This document shows positions 1 through 6,842 of a stretch of 10,745 bases of DNA, one piece after another. The notes under the pieces are model-generated. The model saw only the letters and a list, made by a program, of their open reading frames with translations, searched no databases and was not told where the DNA came from. The translations under genes were made by a program, and so were the position numbers. Source of the stretch: an uncultured Actinomycetes bacterium. GTDB lineage: Bacteria; Actinomycetota; Actinomycetes; Nanopelagicales; Nanopelagicaceae. The stretch's first letter is position 1, and each line of letters begins with the position of its first letter. The stretch spans positions 1 to 10,745 of the forward strand of contig CAIMUD010000224.1 of assembly GCA_903844585.1 (NCBI GenBank). Reading direction: 5' to 3'.

Positions 1-788
1 GTTGCGCGCTTTGTATCCTCTTTCGCCTCGGACTCAGTCATTTTTGCGTCAAGCATTGCAAGAATTTGCGCATACCCAAGTGCGCGCCTAGCAGTCACAC
101 CGTTATTTAAACCTGCTCCAACCAGTGACTCCACTTCATTGATGAGTCCAAGATCCCACATCCGATCAACTCTGGCTTCAATGCGTTCACCAAGTTTTTC
201 GCGGTCCATAACTAATCCAAACTGCAGCGCTTCTGGGTAATGCGTGCTCGCTTCACGTGGCAAATTTGCAGTAAAGGGTTGACCTGTTATCTCAATTACC
301 TCAAGAGCGCGAATGATTCTGCGGGTATTGGCTCTATCTATAGCGATTGCTGCAACTGGATCCAATTTTTCAAGACGCTCAAATAAGCTAGCTGAACCAA
401 AATCTTGCGCCTCTTTATTTAATTTTTCGCGAACTGCCGGATCTGTATCAGGAAAATTCAAGTCATCGAGGATTGCTTTTATATAAAGCCCCGTGCCCCC
501 GACAATCACAGCGTGCACACCACGGCTATGGATCTCTGAAATTTTCTCTCGGGCGACTTCCTGATACCAGGCAACCGTTGAATCCTGGCTTACATCTAGA
601 ACATCCAAGAGATGGTGAGGAACACCCTCGCGCTCTTGCATAGAAATTTTTGCGGTTCCAATATCCATGCCCCTGTATAGCTGCATCGAATCAGCGTTGA
701 TGATCTCGGCCCCTATTTCTTTTGCCAGTGAGACCGCCAACTCGCTCTTACCTGTCGCTGTTGCGCCACAAATAACTATTGTTTTCAT
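1..788 (-). CDS. miaA: MiaA, tRNA dimethylallyltransferase (3' end cut by window edge)
   Basis: Transfers a dimethylallyl group from DMAPP to N6 of A37 in tRNAs reading UNN codons, giving i6A, the substrate of MiaB next door. I translated this strand from the ATG at 788-786: the protein opens [18 protein letters not shown], a P-loop of the MiaA type. It continues through NADSMQLYRGMDIGTAK, VGGTGLYIKAILDDL and NTRRIIRALEV, and near the edge ARRALGYAQILAML, all family motifs. About 262 codons are present and none is a stop. Relatives are usually about 300 residues, so roughly the last 40 are outside the window. The start overlaps the miaB stop as TAATG, and I see no Shine-Dalgarno at usable distance, so translation probably depends on coupling to miaB. 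Identification is secure; only the C-terminus is missing. Confidence 0.96.
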   Translation of the reverse strand, partial: MKTIVICGATATGKSELAVSLAKEIGAEIINADSMQLYRGMDIGTAKISMQEREGVPHHLLDVLDVSQDSTVAWYQEVAREKISEIHSRGVHAVIVGGTGLYIKAILDDLNFPDTDPAVREKLNKEAQDFGSASLFERLEKLDPVAAIAIDRANTRRIIRALEVIEITGQPFTANLPREASTHYPEALQFGLVMDREKLGERIEARVDRMWDLGLINEVESLVGAGLNNGVTARRALGYAQILAMLDAKMTESEAKEDTKRA

Positions 789-2188
789 TATTTGCGAGTT
801 GGGATTCCTAAGAGAAGTGGCTCTGGAATTCGCTCTGCCGTGCGTGCCTGATGGGCATCTCCACCACGAGTTGAAGTGACCGAAAGCAAATCTCCAACTA
901 AATAATGTGCCGAAGCCTGTGTTATGAGCACCTCTGCAATATCGCCGGGTCTTGCGTTGGTATTTGTGAAATGGACAAGCCTGAAATCTTCAGTACGCCC
1001 TGACCAACGTTCTTCGCGTGCATCACGACGTCCCTCAACCTCGCTTACGAGGACTTTATGAACGCTACCTATCGCTTCTTTATTTACCGAAAGTGAAATC
1101 TCTTGTTGATGTTCGTGCAAGCGGGTATAGCGCTCTCCCACTACTGCGTCATCAACTTGATTTGTCATTGCTCCTGCAGGAGTACCCGGGCGAATTGAAT
1201 ATTTGTATGTATAAGCGGCGCTAAATCGCGCCTTCGACGCCAAATCTAAAGTTGCTTGGAAATCTTCTTCGCTCTCACCTGGAAATCCAACAATGATATC
1301 TGTGGTGATTGCTGCATGCGGTAGCGCTGCGCGCACTCTATCTAAAATTCCTAAGTATTTCTTACTTCTATAAGATCGACGCATTTCTTGCAAAATTTTA
1401 TCGGAACCCGATTGCAAAGGCATATGTAGATGTGGCATCACATTGGAGTTCTTGGCCATTACTTCAATTACGTCATCTGTAAAATCTCTTGGGTGCGGAG
1501 ACATAAATCTAATTCGTAAAAGTCCTTCAATATCGGCGACCTGCTGCAGCAAATTAGCAAAACCGCCGTTCTTATATGCATTTACATTTTGCCCAAGCAG
1601 CGTAATTTCGATAACTCCCTGATCAACAAGAGCCTTTACTTCACGAACAATGTCGATCACTTCTCGATCCTTTTCGACACCGCGAAGAGTGGGGACAATA
1701 CAAAAAGTGCAAGTGTTATTACATCCGACTGAGATTGATACCCATGAGGTAAATGCTGAAAATCGTCGGGCTGGTAGCGCCGACGGAAAATGTTCTAGCG
1801 CTTCGAGTATTTCAATTTGGGATTCTTCTTCAATTCTTGCTCGCTCGAGGAGCGTTGGAAGGGAACCGACATTGTGCGTGCCAAAAACAACATCAACATA
1901 TGGCGCTTTTTTTAGAATAACGTCTTGATCTTTCTGTGCCAAACATCCGCCGACAGCTATCTGCATATTTGGATTTAGCTTCTTTACAGGGGCGAGGAAA
2001 CTTAAGTTTCCATAAAGCTTGTTATCTGCATTCTCACGTACTGCACATGTATTAAAAACGACGAGGTCGGCTTGTTCACCGGTGATTACAGGGATGTACC
2101 CAGCTTCATCTAAGAGCCCACTAATTCGTTCAGAATCGTGGACATTCATCTGGCAGCCGTAAGTTTCGACTGTATAAGTGCGTGCCAT
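788..2188 (-). CDS. miaB: MiaB, tRNA-2-methylthio-N6-dimethylallyladenosine synthase
   Basis: Radical-SAM methylthiotransferase that converts i6A37 to ms2i6A37 in tRNA. The 466-residue protein has the full family architecture. The N-terminal MTTase domain carries the auxiliary cluster cysteines C12 (TYGCQMN), C48 ([10 protein letters not shown]) and C82 (GGCLAQ). The radical-SAM motif CxxxCxxC is at C156, C160 and C163. A TRAM RNA-binding domain lies at about 372-440. All six cluster ligands are present, so the enzyme should be active. The ATG at 2188 gives the expected [15 protein letters not shown] start. The gap to the upstream desaturase is 12 bases, with no clear Shine-Dalgarno. Its stop TAA shares an A with the miaA ATG. 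Length is normal. RimO, the paralogue acting on S12, is unlikely given the fused partner miaA. Confidence 0.97.
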   Translation of the reverse strand: MARTYTVETYGCQMNVHDSERISGLLDEAGYIPVITGEQADLVVFNTCAVRENADNKLYGNLSFLAPVKKLNPNMQIAVGGCLAQKDQDVILKKAPYVDVVFGTHNVGSLPTLLERARIEEESQIEILEALEHFPSALPARRFSAFTSWVSISVGCNNTCTFCIVPTLRGVEKDREVIDIVREVKALVDQGVIEITLLGQNVNAYKNGGFANLLQQVADIEGLLRIRFMSPHPRDFTDDVIEVMAKNSNVMPHLHMPLQSGSDKILQEMRRSYRSKKYLGILDRVRAALPHAAITTDIIVGFPGESEEDFQATLDLASKARFSAAYTYKYSIRPGTPAGAMTNQVDDAVVGERYTRLHEHQQEISLSVNKEAIGSVHKVLVSEVEGRRDAREERWSGRTEDFRLVHFTNTNARPGDIAEVLITQASAHYLVGDLLSVTSTRGGDAHQARTAERIPEPLLLGIPTRK

Positions 2189-2200
2189 TAGCTAAAAGTA

Positions 2201-3175
2201 TTACTGGTCTTTTTGAATACGTATAGGTTCATGACCACGCGCAACTAACCGCTCGAAGTGAACTTCACGCTTATCGTTAAATAGCGAAGCATCTTCTCCG
2301 GCTTTTTTCATAAAAGCGGCGAGTTCTTCACGCGCCTTTAGACCATCGCCAGAGAGATCCGTGCGCTCGAAAACCTTCCAAGCTCGAAGTACTGGTGCCA
2401 CAACATCGTCGAGGTGCTGCTGCAGATCATAAATACCTGCCAGCGCAATTTGCACCGCTTTTCTTCCAAAGCCAGGCATATTTGCTCCAGGCATATCAAA
2501 GTTAGTGACAACATCTGTTATCGCACGCATCGCTGCATTTGGTTCCATATCCAGCGCTGCGCTAAGGGTGTTTCGATAGAAAAGCATGTGAAGGTTTTCA
2601 TCGAGTGATACGCGCTGCATCATGCCTTCAGCTATCGGATCATCTGAAATTTTTCCTGTATTTCTATGAGAAATACGTGTTGCTAACTCTTGGAAGGAAA
2701 CATAAGCAATTGTGTGAAGCATGTCATTTTCGTAAGGCGTCTGATAGCCAAGTGACATATGCGCCATGCGAAGGTCTTCTAACTCATATGGATCAACTCC
2801 ACGAGTAGCCATCAAGTAGTCACGAATAACAATTGAGTGACGAGCTTCTTCGGCAGTCCAACGTTCAATCCAGGTGCCCCATGCCCCATCGCGACCCATA
2901 GAGAGAGCAATTTCGGTGTGATAACTCGGCAAGTTATCTTCGGTAAGTAAATTCAAAATAAGCGAATCCTGAGCAACCGGCGTCAGTCGAGAGTCTTTTG
3001 CTTCCCATGCATCTCCATTGAGAGGTCCGGCGTAGTCGCGTCCTTCTGACCAAGGGACATACTCGTGTGGATACCAATTTTTTTGAACGCTCAAGTGGCG
3101 CTCTAACTCGACAGCTACAACTGGTTCAAGATCACGAATAAGACGTGATTGAATCTTTTGTGACTCTTCGCTCAT
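2201..3175 (-). CDS. Acyl-[ACP] desaturase (DesA-like, ferritin-like di-iron)
   Basis: Soluble di-iron desaturase that should introduce a cis double bond into an ACP-bound fatty acyl chain for membrane lipid synthesis. All six di-iron ligands of the plant stearoyl-ACP desaturase family are visible, numbered from the ATG: E79 (TEDNLPSYH), E110 and H113 (EEARH), E163 (FQELATRISHRNTGK), E193 and H196 (DENLHMLFY). The sequence closely resembles M. tuberculosis DesA1/DesA2 as I recall them, including the opening LEPVV...RHLS and the block RKAVQIALAGIYD. I chose the ATG at 3175 over the TTG at 3181: AGGG at 3183-3186 is 7 bases from the ATG but only 1 base from the TTG. It gives 324 residues. It sits between trmD and miaB, an unusual location. 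No transmembrane segment or signal peptide. Substrate length and double-bond position cannot be read from sequence. Confidence 0.93.
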   Translation of the reverse strand: MSEESQKIQSRLIRDLEPVVAVELERHLSVQKNWYPHEYVPWSEGRDYAGPLNGDAWEAKDSRLTPVAQDSLILNLLTEDNLPSYHTEIALSMGRDGAWGTWIERWTAEEARHSIVIRDYLMATRGVDPYELEDLRMAHMSLGYQTPYENDMLHTIAYVSFQELATRISHRNTGKISDDPIAEGMMQRVSLDENLHMLFYRNTLSAALDMEPNAAMRAITDVVTNFDMPGANMPGFGRKAVQIALAGIYDLQQHLDDVVAPVLRAWKVFERTDLSGDGLKAREELAAFMKKAGEDASLFNDKREVHFERLVARGHEPIRIQKDQ

Positions 3176-3182
3176 AGGCAAA

Positions 3183-3186
3183 CCCT
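3183..3186 (-). promoter_or_regulatory. Shine-Dalgarno deciding the desaturase start
   Basis: AGGG on the minus strand lies 7 bases upstream of the ATG at 3175. It abuts the alternative TTG at 3181, which would be too close, so it favours the shorter 324-residue protein. Confidence 0.6.
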
Positions 3187-3200
3187 ACGGTCTGAACTCA

Positions 3201-3214
3201 TAACTGACCAGTTA
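3201..3214. repeat. Short inverted repeat between trmD and the desaturase
   Basis: TAACTG and CAGTTA arms of 6 bases flank a 2-base centre. The right arm contains the trmD stop codon (TAA at 3214-3212), and the site is 26 bases upstream of the desaturase ATG. It has the size of a half-turn operator or a small mRNA hairpin. It lacks a T-tract, so it is not an obvious terminator. It may be chance in an AT-leaning region; no function is claimed. Confidence 0.4.
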
Positions 3215-3895
3215 CGAGTTCTTTTTTGCACGCTCGGCGGCTTGTGATGCTCGCCATTTCGCAATCTCGCCATGATTGCCACTGAGCAATATCTCGGGTA
3301 CTGAGATACCTCGCCAATCTTGAGGTTTTGTGAAATTGGGATACTCCAGCCAGCCTTCATCATTATGTGATTCTTCGGTTAGCGATTGCGGATTGCCAAG
3401 CACTCCGGGAATCAGGCGAGTAACAGCTTCAACCATCACCATAGTGGCAACTTCTCCGCCACCGAGTACGTAGTCACCTATTGAAACCTCATGAACTCTA
3501 ATATTTCGCGCTGTGAATTCTGGACGCGAATAATATTGACGAACTCGGTCATCAATTCCTTCATATCTTCCACATGCAAAAATTAAATGTTCACGTTTGG
3601 CTAAATCTGCTGCCATTGACTGAGTAAAACGCACGCCCGCAGGAGTTAAAATAATTATGTCAGTGTTATCTGTAAGAACCTCATCTATTGCACTGCCCCA
3701 AACTTGAGCAATCATAACCATGCCAGCACCACCACCATATGGTGTGTCATCAACTGTGTTGTGGTTGTCGCTTGCATGATTGCGCAAATCATGAACAGCA
3801 ATCTCCACCAAGCCTTTTTCTTGGGCCTTACCCAGAAGTGAAAGTGTGAGTGGGGCTAAATATTCTGGGAAGATAGTGATTGCATCAATTTTCAC
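3212..3895 (-). CDS. trmD: TrmD, tRNA (guanine-37-N1)-methyltransferase
   Basis: SPOUT-family methyltransferase that makes m1G37 in tRNAs with G36, preventing +1 frameshifting; essential in most bacteria. The 227-residue protein starts MKIDAITIFPEY and carries DDTPYGGGAGM (49-59), the SAM-binding trefoil-knot segments GRYEGIDDR (109-117) and SIGDYVLGGGE (138-148), and the C-terminal domain motifs SHNDEGWLEYPNFTKP (176-191) and RGxxVPExLLSGNH (195-208). Length is slightly short of the usual 230-250. The start codon is GTG at 3895-3893, overlapping the rimM stop by 4 bases (GTGA). A good GGAGG at 3903-3907 sits 7 bases upstream. In related genomes rplS usually follows trmD closely; here the next gene is the desaturase. 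Confidence 0.97.
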   Translation of the reverse strand: MKIDAITIFPEYLAPLTLSLLGKAQEKGLVEIAVHDLRNHASDNHNTVDDTPYGGGAGMVMIAQVWGSAIDEVLTDNTDIIILTPAGVRFTQSMAADLAKREHLIFACGRYEGIDDRVRQYYSRPEFTARNIRVHEVSIGDYVLGGGEVATMVMVEAVTRLIPGVLGNPQSLTEESHNDEGWLEYPNFTKPQDWRGISVPEILLSGNHGEIAKWRASQAAERAKKNS

Positions 3896-4386
3896 TGCAG
3901 TACCTCCGGCGGGATAACAACCATTTTCTTCGCTGCGATATCTACCTTCGGTACTAATTGGTGGACAAATGGAATAAGGGTTTCTCCATCGTCGGTCTTG
4001 ATGACCAGGACATCTTGCCCGGGCAAGTTAAGTACATCAATTACCTCGCCGAATAAGTCGCCATCGATGAGGTGAGCTTTGCATCCGACAAGTTGCAGAA
4101 CGTGATAATCATCTACATCTTCTCCAGGAGCATCTATATCTACCTCTGCATACAAAAGTAGATCTCGATACTTCTCAATCGAATTGCGATCATTAATCCC
4201 CTCGAAAGCGAGAAGGAGTATTCCGTTGTGAACGCGCGCAGAAGCCACGCTCAATGAACCGTGGCTATCTGTATCTAGCTTTGCCCCAATAGCAAAGCGA
4301 GCTGCAGCTTCATCAGTGCGTACTTCAATCGTTGCTTCACCGAGAATTCCGTGAGCACGACCGATACGACCAACATTGAGTCGCAT
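3892..4386 (-). CDS. rimM: RimM, 16S rRNA processing / 30S maturation factor
   Basis: Assists late 30S assembly by binding S19 and the 16S 3' domain. The 164-residue protein has the two expected parts. The N-terminal RimM domain starts MRLNVGRIGRAHGILGEATIEVRTD and keeps the GRxGxAHGxxGE signature. The PRC-barrel domain begins near DDYHVLQLVGC (91-101) and ends with TLIPFVHQLVPKVDIAAKKMVVIPP. The ATG at 4386 places the signature at the usual position; no strong Shine-Dalgarno is visible in the 14-base gap after the KH gene. Its last codons overlap the trmD GTG start, consistent with co-translation in the standard rpsP-KH-rimM-trmD operon. Confidence 0.96.
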   Translation of the reverse strand: MRLNVGRIGRAHGILGEATIEVRTDEAAARFAIGAKLDTDSHGSLSVASARVHNGILLLAFEGINDRNSIEKYRDLLLYAEVDIDAPGEDVDDYHVLQLVGCKAHLIDGDLFGEVIDVLNLPGQDVLVIKTDDGETLIPFVHQLVPKVDIAAKKMVVIPPEVLQ

Positions 4387-4400
4387 GCGCGTAAGAGTTA

Positions 4401-4640
4401 TTAACGAGCCTCGTCAGTATCGATGAGATCGACTCGAACAGTACGTCCAGCAATTGCACTTACAACAGTACGAAGTGCTTTAGCCGTGCGTCCGTTACGA
4501 CCAATCACCTTGCCGATATCTTCAGGATTGACATGAACTTCGAGCGTTGTGCCTCGACGATGAGTCTTTTCCTTAACGATGACATCTTCAGGATTATCAA
4601 CGATTCCTTTAACGAGATGCTCGAGAGCTTCGTCCATCAT
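4401..4640 (-). CDS. khpA: KhpA-type KH-domain RNA-binding protein
   Basis: A small single-KH protein of 79 residues. KhpA homologues bind RNA, often together with KhpB (Jag), and affect small RNAs, cell division or ribosome function; the exact role in actinobacteria is not settled. The KH core VNPEDIGKVIGRNGRTAKALRT is intact, with the GXXG loop as GRNG (47-50), so RNA binding is expected. Two ATG codons in tandem (4640 and 4637) are both possible starts. The gene begins 2 bases after the rpsP stop, so translational coupling to S16 is likely. Position between rpsP and rimM matches Rv2908c in M. tuberculosis. Confidence 0.93.
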   Translation of the reverse strand: MMDEALEHLVKGIVDNPEDVIVKEKTHRRGTTLEVHVNPEDIGKVIGRNGRTAKALRTVVSAIAGRTVRVDLIDTDEAR

Positions 4641-4642
4641 TG

Positions 4643-5218
4643 TTATTCGGCAGCCACTTCTTCTGCTGGAGCTTCAACTGCTGGTGCTTCTTCTGCAACA
4701 ACTTCAGCAACTGGTGCTTCATCTGCAACAGCTTGCGCAACTGGTGCTTCATCGGCAACAGCGTCAGCAACTGGTGCTTCAACAACTTCTTCTACAACTG
4801 GTGCAGGGCTTGCTTTAGCAGCCAACTTCTCTTGCGCCTTCTTCTTAAGAGTTGTTGCACCTTCTGCAGGTTCACTCGCAGCTTCCTTAACTGCAGCTTC
4901 GTAAGCAACGCTCTTTGCAGGTTTTGCAGGAGCTACTTTAAGAGTTCCTTCAGTTCCTGGAAGTCCCTTGTATTTCTGCCAATCTCCTGTGACTTTAAAT
5001 AACGCCTCTACAGCTTCAGATGGAAGTGCGCCAACACCTAGCCAATATTGCGCGCGCTCTGAGTTCACTTCAATAATTGATGGTTCTTGTCCTGGAACGT
5101 AACGACCAATTTCTTCAATTGAAAGTCCATTACGTGCTTTGCGTGAATCTGTAACAACGATACGGAAATAAGGTGTACGGATTTTTCCAAGACGCATTAA
5201 ACGAATTTTTGTAGCCAA
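4643..5218 (-). CDS. rpsP: 30S ribosomal protein S16 with long acidic repeat tail
   Basis: Primary 16S rRNA-binding protein of the 30S subunit. Residues 1-85 are a standard S16: [20 protein letters not shown], then [20 protein letters not shown] and the [13 protein letters not shown] block. Residues 86-136 are a linker with several lysines. Residues 137-191 are an Ala/Val/Pro/Glu/Asp tail with no Lys or Arg, built on a repeat of about 10 residues around VADEAPVA. S16 is about 80-90 residues in most bacteria; extended, charged tails are common in actinobacteria (M. tuberculosis S16 is about 160 residues), so 191 is long but not alien. The start codon is TTG at 5218-5216: the S16 start (M-A-x-K-I-R-L) leaves no other choice, and the first downstream ATG is residue 8. 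AGGAG lies 10 bases upstream. First gene of the rpsP-khpA-rimM-trmD run. Confidence 0.96.
   Translation of the reverse strand: MATKIRLMRLGKIRTPYFRIVVTDSRKARNGLSIEEIGRYVPGQEPSIIEVNSERAQYWLGVGALPSEAVEALFKVTGDWQKYKGLPGTEGTLKVAPAKPAKSVAYEAAVKEAASEPAEGATTLKKKAQEKLAAKASPAPVVEEVVEAPVADAVADEAPVAQAVADEAPVAEVVAEEAPAVEAPAEEVAAE
4675..4806. repeat. 30-base tandem repeats in the 3' part of rpsP
   Basis: On the plus strand the units begin CAACTGGTGCTTC. Clear copies start at 4708 and 4738 (30 bases each). A shorter 27-base copy starts at 4768, a degenerate copy precedes at 4675-4707, and a partial copy follows at 4795. The unit length is a multiple of three, so changes in copy number keep the S16 frame. 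It encodes the acidic APVA/VADE tail. Such a repeat can expand or contract by slippage, so tail length probably varies between strains. Confidence 0.8.
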
Positions 5219-5399
5219 AGCAGTGGTGCTCCTAAAAATGTGTGTTGTTTAAATTAATTACAGCGGGGTGCGTAACTAATAAATCCAACTTTGGATTGGG
5301 ATGTTTCGGGGGTAGAGGGCCCCGCAACAGGAGGCCAATCTTGCCATCTTGGCAGGGCTTTCGCGAAATCCTCCCTTGGCGAGAGCCACCCAGAGGGTT
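5219..5399 (-). other. Hairpin-rich ffh-rpsP intergenic region, possible S16 leader or ffh 3' UTR
   Basis: This 181-base gap holds no convincing gene. On the rpsP-sense strand five inverted repeats follow one another. 5373-5397 has CCCT/AGGG outer and TGGC/GCCA inner pairs, just after the ffh stop. 5359-5368 is the palindrome TTTCGCGAAA. 5342-5354 is TGCCA/TGGCA. 5307-5324 is CGGGG/CCCCG with an 8-base loop. 5282-5297 is AATCCAA/TTGGATT. The part at 5281-5400 is richer in G and C than the AT-rich 5235-5275 beside it. None of the stems is followed by a clean T-run, so a classical terminator is not evident. The AT-rich part contains TAATTAAT-like sequence that could be a -10 element for rpsP, with no good -35. 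A leader controlling S16, a processed 3' UTR or a small RNA are all possible. Confidence 0.45.
5229..5233 (-). promoter_or_regulatory. Shine-Dalgarno of rpsP
   Basis: AGGAG, 10 bases before the TTG start at 5218. The spacing is somewhat long, but no other purine-rich site fits, and the S16 N-terminus fixes the start. Confidence 0.6.
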
Positions 5400-6830
5400 C
5401 TAGCCTTGCTCTTGCGCAGCTCGTTTGGCCGGATTACCAGACTTGGATTTCTTTTTCTGAGGTGGTGGTGATTTCTTTGGCGCTGATGGAATACCCATCT
5501 GCGTTGCCAGAGGTGATCCACCACCACTTCGCATCTGTTTCATCATCTTTTGAGCAGCGCTAAATTTATCAACGAGAGCATTTACATCCTGAACTTTTCG
5601 CCCTGAACCCATTGCAATGCGCGAGCGTCTAGATCCGTTTAATACTTTAGGGTCGTGTCTCTCTGCCGGTGTCATTGACTGAACGATTGACTTTGTTTTC
5701 ACTATCTCGCTGTCATCGATATTCTCAATTTGTTTCTTCATTTGTGCAGCGCCAGGCAGCATGCCAAGCAACTTGGACATAGAACCCATCTTCGACATTG
5801 CCTCTAACTGCTCAAGGAAATCTTCAAGTGTGAAATCCTCCCCACTGACAATTTTTGCTTCTAGCTTTGCCGATGTATCTGAGCCAAAGGCTTTCTGAGC
5901 TTGCTCGGCAAGAGTTGCGACATCTCCAAGACCCAAAATTCGTGAAGCCATTCGCTCCGGATAAAAGATATCGAAGTCAGCCATCTTTTCACCTGTTGAG
6001 GCGAACATAATTGGGCGGCCAGTAATTTTTGCGATAGATAGTGCAGCTCCACCACGAGCATCACCATCTAACTTTGTGAGAGCAACTCCATCAAAGCCAA
6101 CGCCATCGGCGAATGCCTGCGCTGTTCGCACAGCATCTTGTCCAATCATTGCATCGACGACAAAAATAACTTCGTCGGGGTTAACTGCCTCGCGAATTTT
6201 TCTTGCTTGACTCATCAATTCGTCATCTACGCCAAGTCTGCCAGCGGTATCAACGATGACCATGTTAAACAACTTTGATTTTGCATGAGCAATTGCAGCT
6301 TCGGCAACTTTTACTGGATCTCCAACGCCATTGCCAATCTCAGGTGCAAAAACTGGAACCCCGACGCCTTCTCCAACAATCTGGAGTTGTGAGACTGCAC
6401 TTGGTCTTTGTAAGTCACAAGCAACTAAGAGCGGAGTATTACCTTGATCTTTGTAAAACTTTGCAAGTTTTCCGGCCAGAGTTGTTTTACCTGCACCTTG
6501 CAACCCTGCCAACATAATTACTGTCGGTGGGTTCTTTGCAAAGCGTACTCTGCGAGCTCCTCCACCAAGAATTTCGGTGAGTTCGGAGTTAACAATTTCA
6601 AATATCGCTTGTGCCTGATTGCTGCCAGATTGAATTGTTGAAAGCGCTGATTTTGATTTTTGACTTACAGATTCAATAAACGAATCAACAACGCTGAGCG
6701 CTACATCTGCCTCAAGTAGGGCTTGCTTGATTTCTAAACATGTACTGTCGATATCACTGGCCGAGATCTTCCCGCGACTTCGCAGAGCACCAAAGGCGCC
6801 GGAAAATCTCGAGCCGAGTGATTCGAACAT
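5400..6830 (-). CDS. ffh: Ffh, signal recognition particle GTPase (SRP54)
   Basis: Protein subunit of the bacterial SRP. It binds 4.5S RNA and hydrophobic signal sequences and docks on FtsY, encoded two genes upstream. The 476-residue protein shows the N domain (1-95, MFESLGSRFSGAF start), then the G domain with P-loop GLQGAGKTT (109-117), CDLQRPSAVSQL (138-149), DTAGRLG (194-200) and TKLDGDARGG (252-261). The methionine-rich M domain runs about 310-435 and includes the RNA-binding SRRSRIAMGSGRKVQDVN segment. The tail (445-470) is rich in Lys and Pro. The ATG at 6830 is 12 bases after the glnB stop, in the same frame. No Shine-Dalgarno is visible. In many relatives glnD lies between glnB and ffh; here it does not. 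Confidence 0.97.
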   Translation of the reverse strand: MFESLGSRFSGAFGALRSRGKISASDIDSTCLEIKQALLEADVALSVVDSFIESVSQKSKSALSTIQSGSNQAQAIFEIVNSELTEILGGGARRVRFAKNPPTVIMLAGLQGAGKTTLAGKLAKFYKDQGNTPLLVACDLQRPSAVSQLQIVGEGVGVPVFAPEIGNGVGDPVKVAEAAIAHAKSKLFNMVIVDTAGRLGVDDELMSQARKIREAVNPDEVIFVVDAMIGQDAVRTAQAFADGVGFDGVALTKLDGDARGGAALSIAKITGRPIMFASTGEKMADFDIFYPERMASRILGLGDVATLAEQAQKAFGSDTSAKLEAKIVSGEDFTLEDFLEQLEAMSKMGSMSKLLGMLPGAAQMKKQIENIDDSEIVKTKSIVQSMTPAERHDPKVLNGSRRSRIAMGSGRKVQDVNALVDKFSAAQKMMKQMRSGGGSPLATQMGIPSAPKKSPPPQKKKSKSGNPAKRAAQEQG

Positions 6831-6842
6831 TGCGCCATAGTA

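Noticed and set aside
4675..4806. Possible CRISPR-like array because of regular 30-base repeats.
   Set aside because: The copies are contiguous without spacers, are in frame, and encode the S16 tail.
4533..5002. Plus-strand open frames rich in Ala/Ser/Thr, Leu/Gln or Cys/Phe/Asn opposite rpsP.
   Set aside because: They are translations of the S16 tail repeat in antisense frames; the repeat alone produces the striking composition.
5235..5399. 55 open codons after the ffh TAG in the ffh frame, ending at the rpsP Shine-Dalgarno, suggesting stop readthrough.
   Set aside because: The length is not improbable for a fairly GC-rich stretch. The peptide has no recognisable family features, and Ffh already ends normally after its Lys-rich tail.
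5281..5400. 4.5S SRP RNA gene next to ffh.
   Set aside because: The conserved GGAAGGAAGCAGC-type tetraloop region is not present on either strand, and the hairpins do not form one long rod.
5276..5527. 83-codon minus-strand open frame spanning the ffh 3' end and the gap.
   Set aside because: It overlaps the conserved end of ffh in another frame and has no start context or family motif.
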